Shown here piece after piece: positions 27,179 to 35,825 of a stretch of 64,000 bases of DNA. The notes below the pieces were generated by a model. That model saw only the letters and a program-made list of their open reading frames with translations. It was not told where the DNA came from and searched no databases. The stretch's first letter is position 1. Every line of letters begins with the position of its first letter. This stretch comes from JANPLD01 sp964445765. Lineage in GTDB: Bacteria > Pseudomonadota > Alphaproteobacteria > Rickettsiales > UBA8987. The stretch is from the NCBI GenBank assembly GCA_964445765.1, contig CAYULD010000003.1, positions 62,001 to 126,000 of the forward strand. The letters are read 5' to 3'. Made by a program: the position numbers and the translations under genes.

Positions 27179-27747
27179 AGAAGTTGTTTAACCCAAATTT
27201 TATTTTCAAGTTTATAAACTTCTCTCTGGTGAATTCTAAATTCGCCCGCTTGCCAAAATTCAATATAATTTGGAATTACCCTCCAACCGCCCCAGTTTTT
27301 CGGTCTTGGAATTTCTTTGCCTAAAAATTTTTTTCTATTTTCATCTAATTCAGCGAGAAATTTTTCTCTGCTTTCCATAGTTTGTGATTGCTTAGAAGTT
27401 ATCGCACCAATTCTGCTTTCAATCGCTCTTGAAGAAAAATATTTATCACTTTCAGCATCTGAAACCTTTTCAACGCTACCTTCTATACGAATTTGTTTAT
27501 CTAGTGCTGGCCAATAAAAACAAAGTGCTGCGAAAGGGTTTTCAGCAATTTGAAGGGATTTTCTGCCGTTATAATTTGTATAAAAAACAAAACCTCTCTC
27601 ATCAAAATTTTTAAGAAGAACAATTCTAACTGAGGGTTTGCCAGCTTTATCAGCGGTTGCTAAAGACATTTCCGTATGATCTTTAACTAAATTATTTTGT
27701 GATGCTTCATTATACCACTCAGAAAATTTTTTGATTATTTCTTCCAT
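27169..27747 (-). CDS. pdxH: Pyridoxamine 5'-phosphate oxidase
   Basis: PdxH is an FMN-dependent oxidase that makes pyridoxal 5'-phosphate from the amine or alcohol forms. The 192-residue protein shows MSLATADKAGKPSVRIVLLKNFDERGFVFYTNY (FMN- and substrate-binding strands), FYWPALDKQIRIEGSVEKV, and the C-terminal PNYIEFWQAGEFRIHQREVY, where the Arg and His contact PLP. Length and order are normal for a cytoplasmic dimer. It is divergently transcribed from ftsZ. Confidence 0.95.
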   Translation of the reverse strand: MEEIIKKFSEWYNEASQNNLVKDHTEMSLATADKAGKPSVRIVLLKNFDERGFVFYTNYNGRKSLQIAENPFAALCFYWPALDKQIRIEGSVEKVSDAESDKYFSSRAIESRIGAITSKQSQTMESREKFLAELDENRKKFLGKEIPRPKNWGGWRVIPNYIEFWQAGEFRIHQREVYKLENKIWVKQLLYP

Positions 27748-27770
27748 AAAATTATTTTTTCAAATTAATA

Positions 27771-27799
27771 TTGCTAATTTATTACACCGACAATATAAC
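27771..27799 (+). promoter_or_regulatory. Likely sigma-70-type promoter of ftsZ
   Basis: TTGCTA (27771-27776) and TATAAC (27794-27799) are separated by exactly 17 bases. This gives a start about 40 bases before the ftsZ ATG at 27847. Confidence 0.5.
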
Positions 27800-27846
27800 T
27801 AAATATAGTATTAAATTTTCTTAAAAAACTCAAAAAATTTTACTTT

Positions 27847-29283
27847 ATGGTTCTCAACTTACAAGTTCCTGAAAAGATAAATCTTAAGCCAACTATAACC
27901 GTTATAGGTGTTGGTGGTGCGGGCGGTAATGCAGTTAATAATATGATAGAATCTGGCGTTGATGGCGTTAGATTTGTTGTTGCAAATACTGATGCCCAAG
28001 CGATTGATGCTGCGAGAGCATCTCATAAAATTCAACTTGGAATTAATGTTACGCAAGGCTTGGGTGCTGGTTCTTATCCAGAAGTTGGTAAAGCAGCTGC
28101 TGAAGAATCTATTGAAGAAATTTTAGATTTTATGCAAGGTAGTAATATGGTTTTTGTAACCGCTGGAATGGGCGGTGGCACTGGCACAGGTGCAGCACCA
28201 GTTATTGCTAGGCTTGCTAGAGAGCAAGGTATTTTAACTGTTGGCGTTGTTACTAAACCATTTCATTTTGAAGGAACACACAGAATGAGGGTTGCAGAGC
28301 TTGGCTTGCAAGAGCTTCAGAAATATGTTGATACAATGATTGTTATTCCCAATCAAAATTTATTCAGGGTTGCTGATAAAAATACTACTCTAAAACAAGC
28401 ATTTAACCTTGCAGATTCCGTTCTTAAATCAGGCGTGAGGGGAATTACAGATTTAATGATTATGCCGGGGCTTGTGAATCTTGATTTTTCAGATGTTCGT
28501 GCTGTAATGAGTGAGATGGGCAAAGCTATGATGGGAACAGGCGAAGCAGAGGGTGAAAATAGGGCTATAAAAGCAGCGGAAGCCGCTATTGCAAACCCAC
28601 TTCTTGATAATGTTTCTATGCAAGGTGCTAGGGGTGTTTTAATTAACATTACAGGTGGGCCAGATTTAACTTTATTTGAAGTTGATGAAGCCGCAAACAG
28701 AATTAGAGAAGAAGTTGATGAAAATGCAAATATTATTTTTGGTTCAACTTTTGATAATAGCTTAGAAGGTAAAATTAGGGTTTCAGTGGTTGCCACAGGT
28801 ATAGATAGCGAAGTGCAAAAGCCAAAATTAAGCGGTTTTCAAAATAGCCAAAATAATAATTCAAACAAATTTAATGCTCGCCCTGAGATTGTTTCAAATA
28901 ATGCATTTGAAGCACCAAGAAAAAGAGATGAAGAAGATTTTAGAGAAGAAAATAAAGATGTTTTTATCTCAAAAGAGCCTGTAAATCCTGAGTTTTCACA
29001 ACCTCAAAATCCTGCTTCCGCATCTTATGCTAGAGGTGGTGAGATAGGAAATAGGGGTAGTAACAACCAGCAAAATAATGTTGCGAAGCCAGTTTCAACA
29101 TCAGGTTTATTTAGTTCTATTTTCTCAAGATCACCAAAAAATCAGCCGGAAAAACCTACGCAATTTTCGCTTATTCAAGAGGAAGCTGAAACTAAAAATG
29201 ATGCAACGGCAACCCACGCAAGAAAGCCACAAATTGATGAAGATGTTATTGATATTCCAGCTTATCTGAGAAGGAAAGGTTAA
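27847..29283 (+). CDS. ftsZ: Cell division protein FtsZ
   Basis: FtsZ is the tubulin-like GTPase that forms the division ring. The 478-residue protein has GVGGAGGNAVNNM (G1), the tubulin signature GGGTGTGAAPVIAR (about residue 107 on), and the T7 loop LVNLDFSDVRAVM carrying the catalytic acidic residues. After residue 325 comes a long Asn/Gln/Pro/Lys-rich linker, then a C-terminal peptide IDIPAYLRRKG matching the DIPxFLR motif that binds FtsA and ZipA-type partners. No ftsQ or ftsA lies upstream here. The ComF-like gene starts 12 bp downstream, so the pair may be cotranscribed. Confidence 0.98.
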   Translation: MVLNLQVPEKINLKPTITVIGVGGAGGNAVNNMIESGVDGVRFVVANTDAQAIDAARASHKIQLGINVTQGLGAGSYPEVGKAAAEESIEEILDFMQGSNMVFVTAGMGGGTGTGAAPVIARLAREQGILTVGVVTKPFHFEGTHRMRVAELGLQELQKYVDTMIVIPNQNLFRVADKNTTLKQAFNLADSVLKSGVRGITDLMIMPGLVNLDFSDVRAVMSEMGKAMMGTGEAEGENRAIKAAEAAIANPLLDNVSMQGARGVLINITGGPDLTLFEVDEAANRIREEVDENANIIFGSTFDNSLEGKIRVSVVATGIDSEVQKPKLSGFQNSQNNNSNKFNARPEIVSNNAFEAPRKRDEEDFREENKDVFISKEPVNPEFSQPQNPASASYARGGEIGNRGSNNQQNNVAKPVSTSGLFSSIFSRSPKNQPEKPTQFSLIQEEAETKNDATATHARKPQIDEDVIDIPAYLRRKG

Positions 29284-29295
29284 TATTTTACAATT

Positions 29296-30027
29296 TTGAA
29301 TTTATTTGCTGAAAAAATCTTAAACTTTATTTTACCACCTAGATGCATATGCGGTAAAAAATTTGTTTCTGAGTGTAATTCAATTTGTGCCGAATGTTTT
29401 TCAGAATATTGCATTACAAGTAATTTTGAATGCTCCAAATGTGGCAACCCATTACAATATGATTTTGGTGAAAATGCTTTATGTGCGGAATGCATTGAAA
29501 ACCCGCCAAATTTTGATAAAGGCAGGTTTGTTTTTGCTTATAACAAACTTACCAGTAAAATAATTTCAAGGTTTAAGTATTCAGATAAAACTTTTGCAAG
29601 CCAAAAAATTTCTCAATTAATGGTAAATAAAATTTTACCATTTCATAAAAATAATGAATTTGAAATTGTAACTAGCATTCCAATATCTCGTAAAAAACTT
29701 ATTAGCCGAAAATATAATCAATCTGCCTTACTTGCTAATCAAATTGCTGAAATATTAAAATTAAAATGTGATAATCAAATTTTATTTAGAAATAGGAATG
29801 TTGCACCGCAAGCCTCTCTGAATAGAACAGAAAGATTAAAAAATATGAAAAATGTTTTTGATATATCACCAAAAAAGAAACGCTTAATTGCTGGAAAAAA
29901 TATTTTGCTAATTGATGATGTTTTAACAACTGGTGCAACGCTAAATGAAGCCTCAAAAATTCTTAAAAAAAATGGTGCAAATAAAATTTATACTTTAACT
30001 TTTGCAAAAACTTTTTTGGGTGATTAA
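29296..30027 (+). CDS. ComF family phosphoribosyltransferase-like protein
   Basis: The 243-residue protein starts with a cysteine-rich double zinc-ribbon (CICGKKF, CAECF, CSKCGNPL and CAECI), followed by a type I phosphoribosyltransferase fold with the PRPP loop ILLIDDVLTTGATLNEASK. This is the ComF/GntX architecture. ComF proteins are linked to DNA uptake in competent bacteria. Many homologues occur without a known competence system, so the role here is uncertain, though type IV pilin-like genes are nearby. The start is a TTG 12 bp after ftsZ. Confidence 0.85.
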   Translation: MNLFAEKILNFILPPRCICGKKFVSECNSICAECFSEYCITSNFECSKCGNPLQYDFGENALCAECIENPPNFDKGRFVFAYNKLTSKIISRFKYSDKTFASQKISQLMVNKILPFHKNNEFEIVTSIPISRKKLISRKYNQSALLANQIAEILKLKCDNQILFRNRNVAPQASLNRTERLKNMKNVFDISPKKKRLIAGKNILLIDDVLTTGATLNEASKILKKNGANKIYTLTFAKTFLGD

Positions 30028-30028
30028 G

Positions 30029-31006
30029 TTATATGCTAATTTCATTTTCTGATTTTTTAATATTAGGTGGAGCAGGAAAAGATTCATTAGGGATATATTC
30101 AAAGCATAAATTCTCAATATTTTCTAAATCTTCTATTAAGCCAAATTTTCCTTCCCCTGATGATATTTTAACCTTTCCTTTGCATTCAGGATTTTTTAGT
30201 AAATCATTTTTCAAACTTATATTTCCATAAGATATAGATATAGTTGGAACTTTATTATTAATTGCATTATTAACAAAGCCTAAAACTGCAGAATTTGACA
30301 TTTGATAATCTGACTTGCCAGAATAAAACATTCCTATAGAAATTGCTCTATTTGAAAATTTATATCCATCATTCGGTCTACTAGAAGATAAAAAAGTAGA
30401 ATAATTATCAGCAAAACTCTGTCTATCTTTTTCGCTCCAATTAGATTTATTTAACGCTAAAATTTTAGACTTAAAATCTGGTTGCGCGGATATTTCACCT
30501 GATAAATTTCTTGTTAAAAATCTTGAATTATTATGATAAATTTCAATCAAAAGCCCCATATAAAAATCTTTTGGGATTGAATTAATATCTAAATTTATCC
30601 CATATTTGGGGTTTGTTAAAATATTATCTAGGCTTGTTTTTTTACTTTTGATAGTTTCTTTTAGTAAAATTTTGGCAAAGCCTTCTGATATAGGTTTGTT
30701 GTGCAGTTGTGAAAACGCAGGAGGCTTATCTTTATCTTGATTATTTCCATAGGCTTTTACGGCATTATTATAAATTTTTTCGGCATCGTAAGAATATATA
30801 TTAAAACCATAGCCTATAGTTTTCGCACCATTGGGCCCATCTAAATAGCTGTTAAAACTTAAACCTTCAATTTTAATAATTGCATTTGCAACTGCATCTA
30901 TAACATTTTTGCTATTTTTAAGAGAGTTAAAAAAACTAGGTTTTATAGACAAACTTTCACCCTCATCGGCTTTAGAAATAATCCTAATTTCTGGAGTATT
31001 TACCAT
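30029..31006 (-). CDS. T4-lysozyme-like (GH24) muramidase-type protein
   Basis: The 325-residue protein has a GH24-like site near the N-terminus: IIKIEGLSFNSYLDG followed by AKTIGYGF. Glu47, Asp56 and Thr63 are spaced 9 and 7, close to Glu11, Asp20 and Thr26 of T4 lysozyme (9 and 6). The TIGYGF strand is diagnostic of phage-type endolysins. The rest (about 70-230) is compatible with an enlarged helical lysozyme lobe. Residues 230-325 have no recognised domain. There is no signal peptide, so it would need a holin, another route, or act as a delivered effector. It lies 3 bp after a lipoprotein gene on the same strand. Peptidoglycan hydrolysis is inferred from the triad. Confidence 0.65.
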   Translation of the reverse strand: MVNTPEIRIISKADEGESLSIKPSFFNSLKNSKNVIDAVANAIIKIEGLSFNSYLDGPNGAKTIGYGFNIYSYDAEKIYNNAVKAYGNNQDKDKPPAFSQLHNKPISEGFAKILLKETIKSKKTSLDNILTNPKYGINLDINSIPKDFYMGLLIEIYHNNSRFLTRNLSGEISAQPDFKSKILALNKSNWSEKDRQSFADNYSTFLSSSRPNDGYKFSNRAISIGMFYSGKSDYQMSNSAVLGFVNNAINNKVPTISISYGNISLKNDLLKNPECKGKVKISSGEGKFGLIEDLENIENLCFEYIPNESFPAPPNIKKSENEISI

Positions 31007-31009
31007 AAA

Positions 31010-31453
31010 TTAAAAATTGCTTTGATAGATTTGTGGTTGCTCGTTAAGATTTTCATTATTTACAGCAGGGGTTAATTGCTGATTTTGAAAATTCTGAGTA
31101 CTGTTTTTTGGTTGAACTGGCGCAATATATTTATCAGGGGTGCCACAACCTTTTATTTCAAAAACCCTTGTTAAATATTCTTTTCTAGATTGAGCGGCGA
31201 TAATTGCCTCATCCGCATCCATATATGTATCAATATAGCCAAGTGGCATTACTATAGATTTAACGCCAATAGATTTTTTTTCTTGTGCTTGTTTTTTATA
31301 AAATTCCGCATCATTAATCTCAAGCATAATATCACTGCAAGAGAAGTCTCTATCAGTTTTTTTCATAGGCTCCACCTTAACTGATTCTTCACCGCAAGAA
31401 GATAAAATTATAGAGATTAAACAAAGTTGAAATGTAGCAAAAATATTTTTCAT
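31010..31453 (-). CDS. Small lipoprotein
   Basis: The 147-residue protein begins with a lipoprotein signal peptide: basic MK, a hydrophobic core and the lipobox LSSC with Cys20. The mature part is mixed for about 80 residues (ending near FEIKGCGTPDKYIAPVQP) and then Asn/Gln/Pro-rich. Two further Cys (about 39 and 101) may form a disulfide. I do not recognise a family. The lysozyme-like gene follows after 3 bp, so the two are probably one unit and may act together at the cell wall. Confidence 0.7.
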   Translation of the reverse strand: MKNIFATFQLCLISIILSSCGEESVKVEPMKKTDRDFSCSDIMLEINDAEFYKKQAQEKKSIGVKSIVMPLGYIDTYMDADEAIIAAQSRKEYLTRVFEIKGCGTPDKYIAPVQPKNSTQNFQNQQLTPAVNNENLNEQPQIYQSNF

Positions 31454-31502
31454 AACTTATTAATTTTATTTATTGGGATTATAGTGATTTAGCATTGAAA
31501 AT

Positions 31503-31682
31503 CTATAATTTTCTTGCTTTATCTATAAGCAAAACAGGAATGTTATTGATGATGGGGAAGGCAAGTTTTACTTTTTCAGATATTAATTCCATAGTTTTGG
31601 GTGAAAATTTTAATGGCGTTTTAGTTAAAGGGCAGGCTAAAACTTTTAATATATTTTCATCAAACTTATTGTTTTCTAACAT
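31503..31682 (-). CDS. Trm112 family protein (59 aa)
   Basis: This short gene lies in the frame opposite a longer spurious open frame. It reads from ATG at 31682 and contains ILKVLACPLTKTPLKF, then ELISEKVKLAFPI and NNIPVLLIDKARKL. That pattern is the Trm112/YcaR family, small zinc-ribbon-like proteins of about 60 residues. The family often has two or more Cys pairs; here only the single Cys of ACPLTK remains, as in several proteobacterial members. In eukaryotes Trm112 activates methyltransferases; the bacterial role is unclear. Confidence 0.8.
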   Translation of the reverse strand: MLENNKFDENILKVLACPLTKTPLKFSPKTMELISEKVKLAFPIINNIPVLLIDKARKL

Positions 31683-31707
31683 TTTTATTTAATATTTTTT
31701 TAGAGTT

Positions 31708-32319
31708 ATGCAAGAAACTGAAGGCAAAACAATCATAGAAAAACTTTATATACTGAAAAGTTATAATCAAGATAAAATATCAATTTTAGAGATAAATCAA
31801 ATTCTAGGTAGGAATGCAATTCAACTTTTGGTTGCTTTATTTGCAACGCCTATGCTATTGCCAGTTACTGCATTTCCGGGTTTATCACAAATTACAAGTT
31901 TTGTTTTAATATTACTTCTTTCGCAGTTGATAATTGGTAATAGAATAATTTGGCTTCCAAGTAGGGTAAAAAATTATAAAATTGATAATAATTTTCTTCA
32001 AAAAATCTTACAAATAATATTTAAGTATAGAGATAAATTTTCAAATTTTATAAAGCCTAGAATGATTTTTCTAAGCACTAAAAATTTTAATAAATTTCAC
32101 TATTTTTATTTAATATTCATAGTTTTGGTTATGGCGTTGCCGATTCCCGCACCTTTTGCAAATACTATACCAGCATTATCAATAATTTTAATTACATTTG
32201 GAATTATTGAAAGGGAAGGGGCTTCAATTATAATTGGCTATTTATTTGGCTTTTTGGGAACAGCCTATATGGTTTTAATGATAATTTTAGGAAAAGAATT
32301 TTATAAAATATTATTTTAA
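31708..32319 (+). CDS. ExoD family inner-membrane protein
   Basis: The 203-residue protein has a short N-terminal cytoplasmic helix, then several membrane helices (about 44-80, 130-165 and 170-200). The family-like core is LLVALFATPMLLPVTAFPGLSQITSFVLILLLSQLIIG followed later by ALPIPAPFANTIPALSIILITFGIIEREG. This matches ExoD-type proteins, first linked to exopolysaccharide synthesis in rhizobia; the biochemical function is not established. It converges with purK and overlaps it by 4 bp. Confidence 0.8.
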   Translation: MQETEGKTIIEKLYILKSYNQDKISILEINQILGRNAIQLLVALFATPMLLPVTAFPGLSQITSFVLILLLSQLIIGNRIIWLPSRVKNYKIDNNFLQKILQIIFKYRDKFSNFIKPRMIFLSTKNFNKFHYFYLIFIVLVMALPIPAPFANTIPALSIILITFGIIEREGASIIIGYLFGFLGTAYMVLMIILGKEFYKILF

Positions 32320-33389
32320 TTCACTATATTTATATGTCCAAGTTTTCTGCCAGATTTTACTTCTTTTTTGCCATATAAATGGATTTTAGCTTTCGTATTT
32401 TTTTGATATTCAGATAAATTATAAATATCTTCACCGATAATATTTTCCATTCTAATTTTATTACATATTAACTGGGGTTTAATTAATTTTAAGCCAGTTA
32501 TTGCCCTGATATGTTGCTCAAATTGGCTGATATTACAGCCATCCATAGTCCAGTGACCAGAATTATGAACCCTTGGTGCAATTTCGTTAATTGAAACTTC
32601 ACCATTTTTTAATACAAAAAATTCAACAGCTAAAACCCCAACATAATTTAGAAGCTCTGCAATTTTAATAGCGGTTGTAATTGCTTTTTTAGAAGTGTTT
32701 TGTGGCAGATTTATAGGCAATTCAGATATTCTTAAAATACCATTTTTGTGAGTATTTTTACCGATTGGAAAAATTTCAATTTCTCCAGATAAATTTCTGG
32801 CTAAAATAACAGAAATTTCAAAATCAAAATCAACAAATTCTTCTAAAATAATTGAGTTAAAATTAAGCTCTTGCCAAATTTTATCAAAATCATCATTTTT
32901 ATTAACTCTTGCTTGACCTTTGCCATCATAGCCATAATCTGCGGTTTTCAGAATTGCATTTTCAATTTCAAGCTCGTTAAATGCTTTGGTAATATCAGAG
33001 CTATTAATACAATGCCTAAAACGATGCGTGGGAAGGTTGTTATCTCTAAAAAAACTTCTTTCACGAAGCCTATTTTGTGCAGTATATATTGCTTTTGAAG
33101 GCGGTTGTGTGGGCTTAATTTTTTCTAAAAACTCTATTGATTGATAGGGAATATTTTCAAATTCATAAGTTATATAATCAGATTCATCTGCCAAATTTTT
33201 TAGTGCGGAATAATCATCATAATTGGCAAATATAATTTTATCGCAGATATTTTCAGCGGGCTGTTTTTCAGAGGTTTTGGGCGTTAAGCAAATAGTTTTG
33301 AAGCCTAATTTTTTAGCGGCTTCTACTAACATCATACCAAGTTGTCCAGCACCTAAAATAGCAATTTTATTATTATTTTTATTTGTCAT
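32316..33389 (-). CDS. purK: 5-(Carboxyamino)imidazole ribonucleotide synthase
   Basis: PurK is an ATP-grasp enzyme that carboxylates AIR to N5-CAIR with ATP and bicarbonate in purine synthesis. The 357-residue protein starts with ILGAGQLGMMLVEAAKKLGFKTICL and carries ATP-grasp strands AILKTADYGYDGKGQARV and IILEEFVDFDFEISVI. The Mg-binding region is YVGVLAVEFFVLKNGEVSINEIAPRVHNSGHWTMDGC, followed by SQFEQHIRAITG. Length is normal. PurE is not adjacent, which is unusual but not rare in reduced genomes. The gpsA gene lies 23 bp upstream on the same strand. Confidence 0.95.
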   Translation of the reverse strand: MTNKNNNKIAILGAGQLGMMLVEAAKKLGFKTICLTPKTSEKQPAENICDKIIFANYDDYSALKNLADESDYITYEFENIPYQSIEFLEKIKPTQPPSKAIYTAQNRLRERSFFRDNNLPTHRFRHCINSSDITKAFNELEIENAILKTADYGYDGKGQARVNKNDDFDKIWQELNFNSIILEEFVDFDFEISVILARNLSGEIEIFPIGKNTHKNGILRISELPINLPQNTSKKAITTAIKIAELLNYVGVLAVEFFVLKNGEVSINEIAPRVHNSGHWTMDGCNISQFEQHIRAITGLKLIKPQLICNKIRMENIIGEDIYNLSEYQKNTKAKIHLYGKKEVKSGRKLGHINIVN

Positions 33390-33412
33390 TAATCAGATTT
33401 TTTTTAGTTCTT

Positions 33413-34390
33413 CTAAATCAAATTCAATATTTCATTAGCTTTAGATTTTTCATTAACAATTTCATAAATTTTTTGGCATAAATCTAGTTTAATATTTTTA
33501 TGATTACATAAATCATAAACTGATTTTGCGGTGGCTACACCTTCCACCACTTGTGGTTTATTTTGAGTAAGCTCATTAGGGGTTTTACCAATTCCTAAGC
33601 CATAACCAAATGAAAAATTACGAGATTTTTCACTATTACAAGTAAGAACTAAATCACCAATTCCGCAGGGTTCAAGCATAGTTTTTCTTCTACCACCTAA
33701 ATATAATGCAAGCTGTGCAATTTCCTTTGCACCTTGCGTGATAGCTGAAGCCTTGGTATTTTCACCGCAACCAAGACCTTTTACTATACCGCAAGCAATT
33801 GCGATAACATTTTTTAGTGAGCCACAAAGTTGTGTGCCAACAACATCTTTATTAATTCTAACTTTGAAAGTTGGAATTTCAATTTCTTGCATAATTTCTT
33901 TAGCAAGTAATTCATCTTTACAAGCGAGGCTAAGAGTTGAATAATCACCCACTGCAACCTCTTCAGCAAAAGAGGGGCCACTTAATATTGAATAATTTTT
34001 AGAAGAGGTTACTTCTTCAAAAATTTCCCCCATTAATTTTAGAGTATTATTTTCAATACCTTTGCTACAAATTATAAAATGAGGAAATTTTTTTAGAGAA
34101 TTACCATTAAATATATTCAAAAATTCATTTAATTGACTTCTAAAAAATTGAGAGGGCGTAACATTTAGAATATAATCTGAATCAATAATATCCGCTAAAT
34201 TATTGGTGGCTATTACATTCTTTTCTAGTTTAATATCAGGTAGGAAAATTTTATTTTCATTACTATTATTAATGCTTTCTGAAACCTCTTTTTCTCTTGC
34301 GAAAAGTATAATTTTTCTATTCTTTTTAGCGAGCATATTTGCAAGAGCTGTTCCCCAAGCACCACCGCCAATTACTGAAAATTTTTTCAT
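33413..34390 (-). CDS. gpsA: Glycerol-3-phosphate dehydrogenase [NAD(P)+]
   Basis: GpsA reduces dihydroxyacetone phosphate to sn-glycerol 3-phosphate for phospholipid synthesis. The 325-residue protein has the N-terminal Rossmann motif GGGAWGTALANMLAKK, the ICSKGIE turn, ILSGPSFAEEVA, the catalytic-Lys region CGSLKNVIAIACGIVKGLGCGENTKAS, and GIGDLVLTCNSEKSRNFSFG. All are standard GpsA features. It sits between rimM and purK on the minus strand, where many proteobacteria would have trmD after rimM. Confidence 0.95.
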   Translation of the reverse strand: MKKFSVIGGGAWGTALANMLAKKNRKIILFAREKEVSESINNSNENKIFLPDIKLEKNVIATNNLADIIDSDYILNVTPSQFFRSQLNEFLNIFNGNSLKKFPHFIICSKGIENNTLKLMGEIFEEVTSSKNYSILSGPSFAEEVAVGDYSTLSLACKDELLAKEIMQEIEIPTFKVRINKDVVGTQLCGSLKNVIAIACGIVKGLGCGENTKASAITQGAKEIAQLALYLGGRRKTMLEPCGIGDLVLTCNSEKSRNFSFGYGLGIGKTPNELTQNKPQVVEGVATAKSVYDLCNHKNIKLDLCQKIYEIVNEKSKANEILNLI

Positions 34391-34452
34391 AATGTATAAT
34401 TTTTTTTCGTAAGCAATATTAGTAAATTAATTATAATAAAATATAAATAGAT

Positions 34453-34953
34453 TTATTTATCAATATCAATTTCTGGGGGGTTGAGAGTTAGAAAGCCTTT
34501 TTCAACATCAATTTCAGGAAATGTAATTTTAGTAAAAGCGAATAATTCTATTTCATTATTATTGAATTTTATTTCAATTATATCATTTGAGCCATTACTA
34601 ATTACATTTGTAACTATGCCAATTTCTGATTTATTTTTATCTAAAACTTTAAGATTTTTTAGATCTTCATAGTAAAAATAATTTTCTGATAGATTTGGCA
34701 AATCTTCCCTATTTATATAGAGTTCAAGGTTTTTTAATTCTTCTGCTTGATTACGATTTTTATTATTATTTATAAGCAAAACCGCTTGGTTTTTATATGA
34801 TGATAAATATTTGAATATAATTTTATTGCCAGTTTTATCATATAAATTCTTAAAATTTTGAAAATTTTCCGGCATTTCTAGATAAGAAAAAACTTTTACA
34901 GCCCCTTTAATGCCGTGAGCTGAGATAATTTTACCTGCTAATGTCAATTTCAT
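34453..34953 (-). CDS. rimM: Ribosome maturation factor RimM
   Basis: RimM helps 30S subunit head assembly by binding S19. The 166-residue protein starts with GKIISAHGIKGAVKVFSYLEMPENF, the typical N-terminal beta-barrel motif, and has NREDLPNLSENYFYYEDLKNLKV at the domain junction and a PRC-barrel-like C-terminus. It follows rpsP as in many bacteria, but trmD and rplS are not next to it here; gpsA follows instead. A terminator hairpin separates it from rpsP. Confidence 0.92.
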   Translation of the reverse strand: MKLTLAGKIISAHGIKGAVKVFSYLEMPENFQNFKNLYDKTGNKIIFKYLSSYKNQAVLLINNNKNRNQAEELKNLELYINREDLPNLSENYFYYEDLKNLKVLDKNKSEIGIVTNVISNGSNDIIEIKFNNNEIELFAFTKITFPEIDVEKGFLTLNPPEIDIDK

Positions 34954-34976
34954 ATTTTTATTATTTTGAAATAAAA

Positions 34977-34996
34977 AAGCCCCTAAAAAGGGGCTT
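34977..34996 (-). terminator. Intrinsic terminator between rpsP and rimM
   Basis: The stem AAGCCCC/GGGGCTT has a 6-base loop. On the minus strand it is followed by a run of six T. It ends or attenuates transcription after rpsP, just before rimM. Confidence 0.75.
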
Positions 34997-35021
34997 AAAT
35001 TTATATTTTACTAACTTGAAA

Positions 35022-35426
35022 TTAAGCAGCTTGTTCAGCATTTTTAGCTTCTTCTTCAGCTTTTGCTTTAGCCTCTTCCTCAGCTTTCTTCTTAGCTTCT
35101 GCAGCAAGCCTTGCTTGAACCGCTTTTATAGAAACATCCCTTCTTTTTAATACTTTAGTAATAGTAGTTGTTTTAGTTCCAACACCTGCTTTATTAAGTA
35201 AGATAGCAACTTTTTCAGATGGCTCAGCACCAGATTTAAGCCAAAATTCAATTCTATCATTTTTTAATTTAAGCCTGTTTGCATCATCTTTGCTTGCAAC
35301 TGGGTTGAAATTGCCAAGTTTTTCAATGAATTTACCATCTCTTGCTGCTCTTTTATCAGCAACAACTATTCTGTAATAAGGCTTCTTTTTTGCACCAGCC
35401 CTTTGTAATCTAATTACTGTAGCCAT
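35022..35426 (-). CDS. rpsP: 30S ribosomal protein S16
   Basis: S16 is a primary-binding protein of the 30S subunit body. The N-terminal 80 residues show the family motifs VIRLQRAGAKKKPYYRIVVADKRAARDGKFIEKLGNFNPV and RIEFWLKSGAEPSEKVAILL. The protein runs to 134 residues instead of about 80-90 because of a C-terminal Ala/Lys/Glu-rich helix (about 108-134). C-terminal extensions of this type occur in other alphaproteobacterial S16 proteins. A good minus-strand promoter lies upstream and a terminator follows. Confidence 0.96.
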   Translation of the reverse strand: MATVIRLQRAGAKKKPYYRIVVADKRAARDGKFIEKLGNFNPVASKDDANRLKLKNDRIEFWLKSGAEPSEKVAILLNKAGVGTKTTTITKVLKRRDVSIKAVQARLAAEAKKKAEEEAKAKAEEEAKNAEQAA

Positions 35427-35457
35427 TTTATTATATAATTTTTAAGTTTGGAATGGG

Positions 35458-35486
35458 CTTTTAGCCTAAATAGCCTGTAATGTCAA
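35458..35486 (-). promoter_or_regulatory. Sigma-70-type promoter of rpsP
   Basis: On the minus strand TTGACA (35481-35486) and TAAAAG (35458-35463) are 17 bases apart, ending about 32 bases before the rpsP start codon. The -35 is perfect and the -10 weak. Confidence 0.5.
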
Positions 35487-35550
35487 AGGAATTTTGATTT
35501 TGAGAAGCGAAAAGAATTAAAAGAGGTTATGTTTTTGATTTATAATGTTT

Positions 35551-35817
35551 TTACCAAATTTCAGCATCTTTGAAGATATAAAAAACTATTCTAAGAATAA
35601 TAAATAAAGTTAAGAGGCAAAAGAATATAAAAAGTAAAATATTTTCAATTGGTATTTCACTTGCAAACTCATAACAACCGAAAACCCCTTGTGAGCAAGC
35701 GTCAGATAACTCAGAAAAAAATTCAGAATCTTCAAAAGAGAAATCTAGGTAATCATAGTAAAAATCTTCCAAAGAGGCTATAAATTCTTCGTAATATTCA
35801 TTTAATTGCTCAAGCAT
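35551..35817 (-). CDS. Small acidic membrane protein (88 aa)
   Basis: The N-terminal 50 residues are extremely acidic and aromatic (many Glu, Asp, Tyr, Phe) with two Cys (SDACSQGVFGCYEF). One strong membrane helix follows at about 58-80 (ENILLFIFFCLLTLFIILRIVFYIF) with a short tail. I cannot name a family. It is last in a run glmU, 60-aa gene, 88-aa gene with gaps of about 9 bp, so it is probably cotranscribed with glmU. Confidence 0.55.
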   Translation of the reverse strand: MLEQLNEYYEEFIASLEDFYYDYLDFSFEDSEFFSELSDACSQGVFGCYEFASEIPIENILLFIFFCLLTLFIILRIVFYIFKDAEIW

Positions 35818-35825
35818 AATGTTGA

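Noticed and set aside
31495..31692. Plus-strand 65-codon open frame
   Set aside because: It is the antisense shadow of the Trm112 family gene on the minus strand, which has recognisable family residues.
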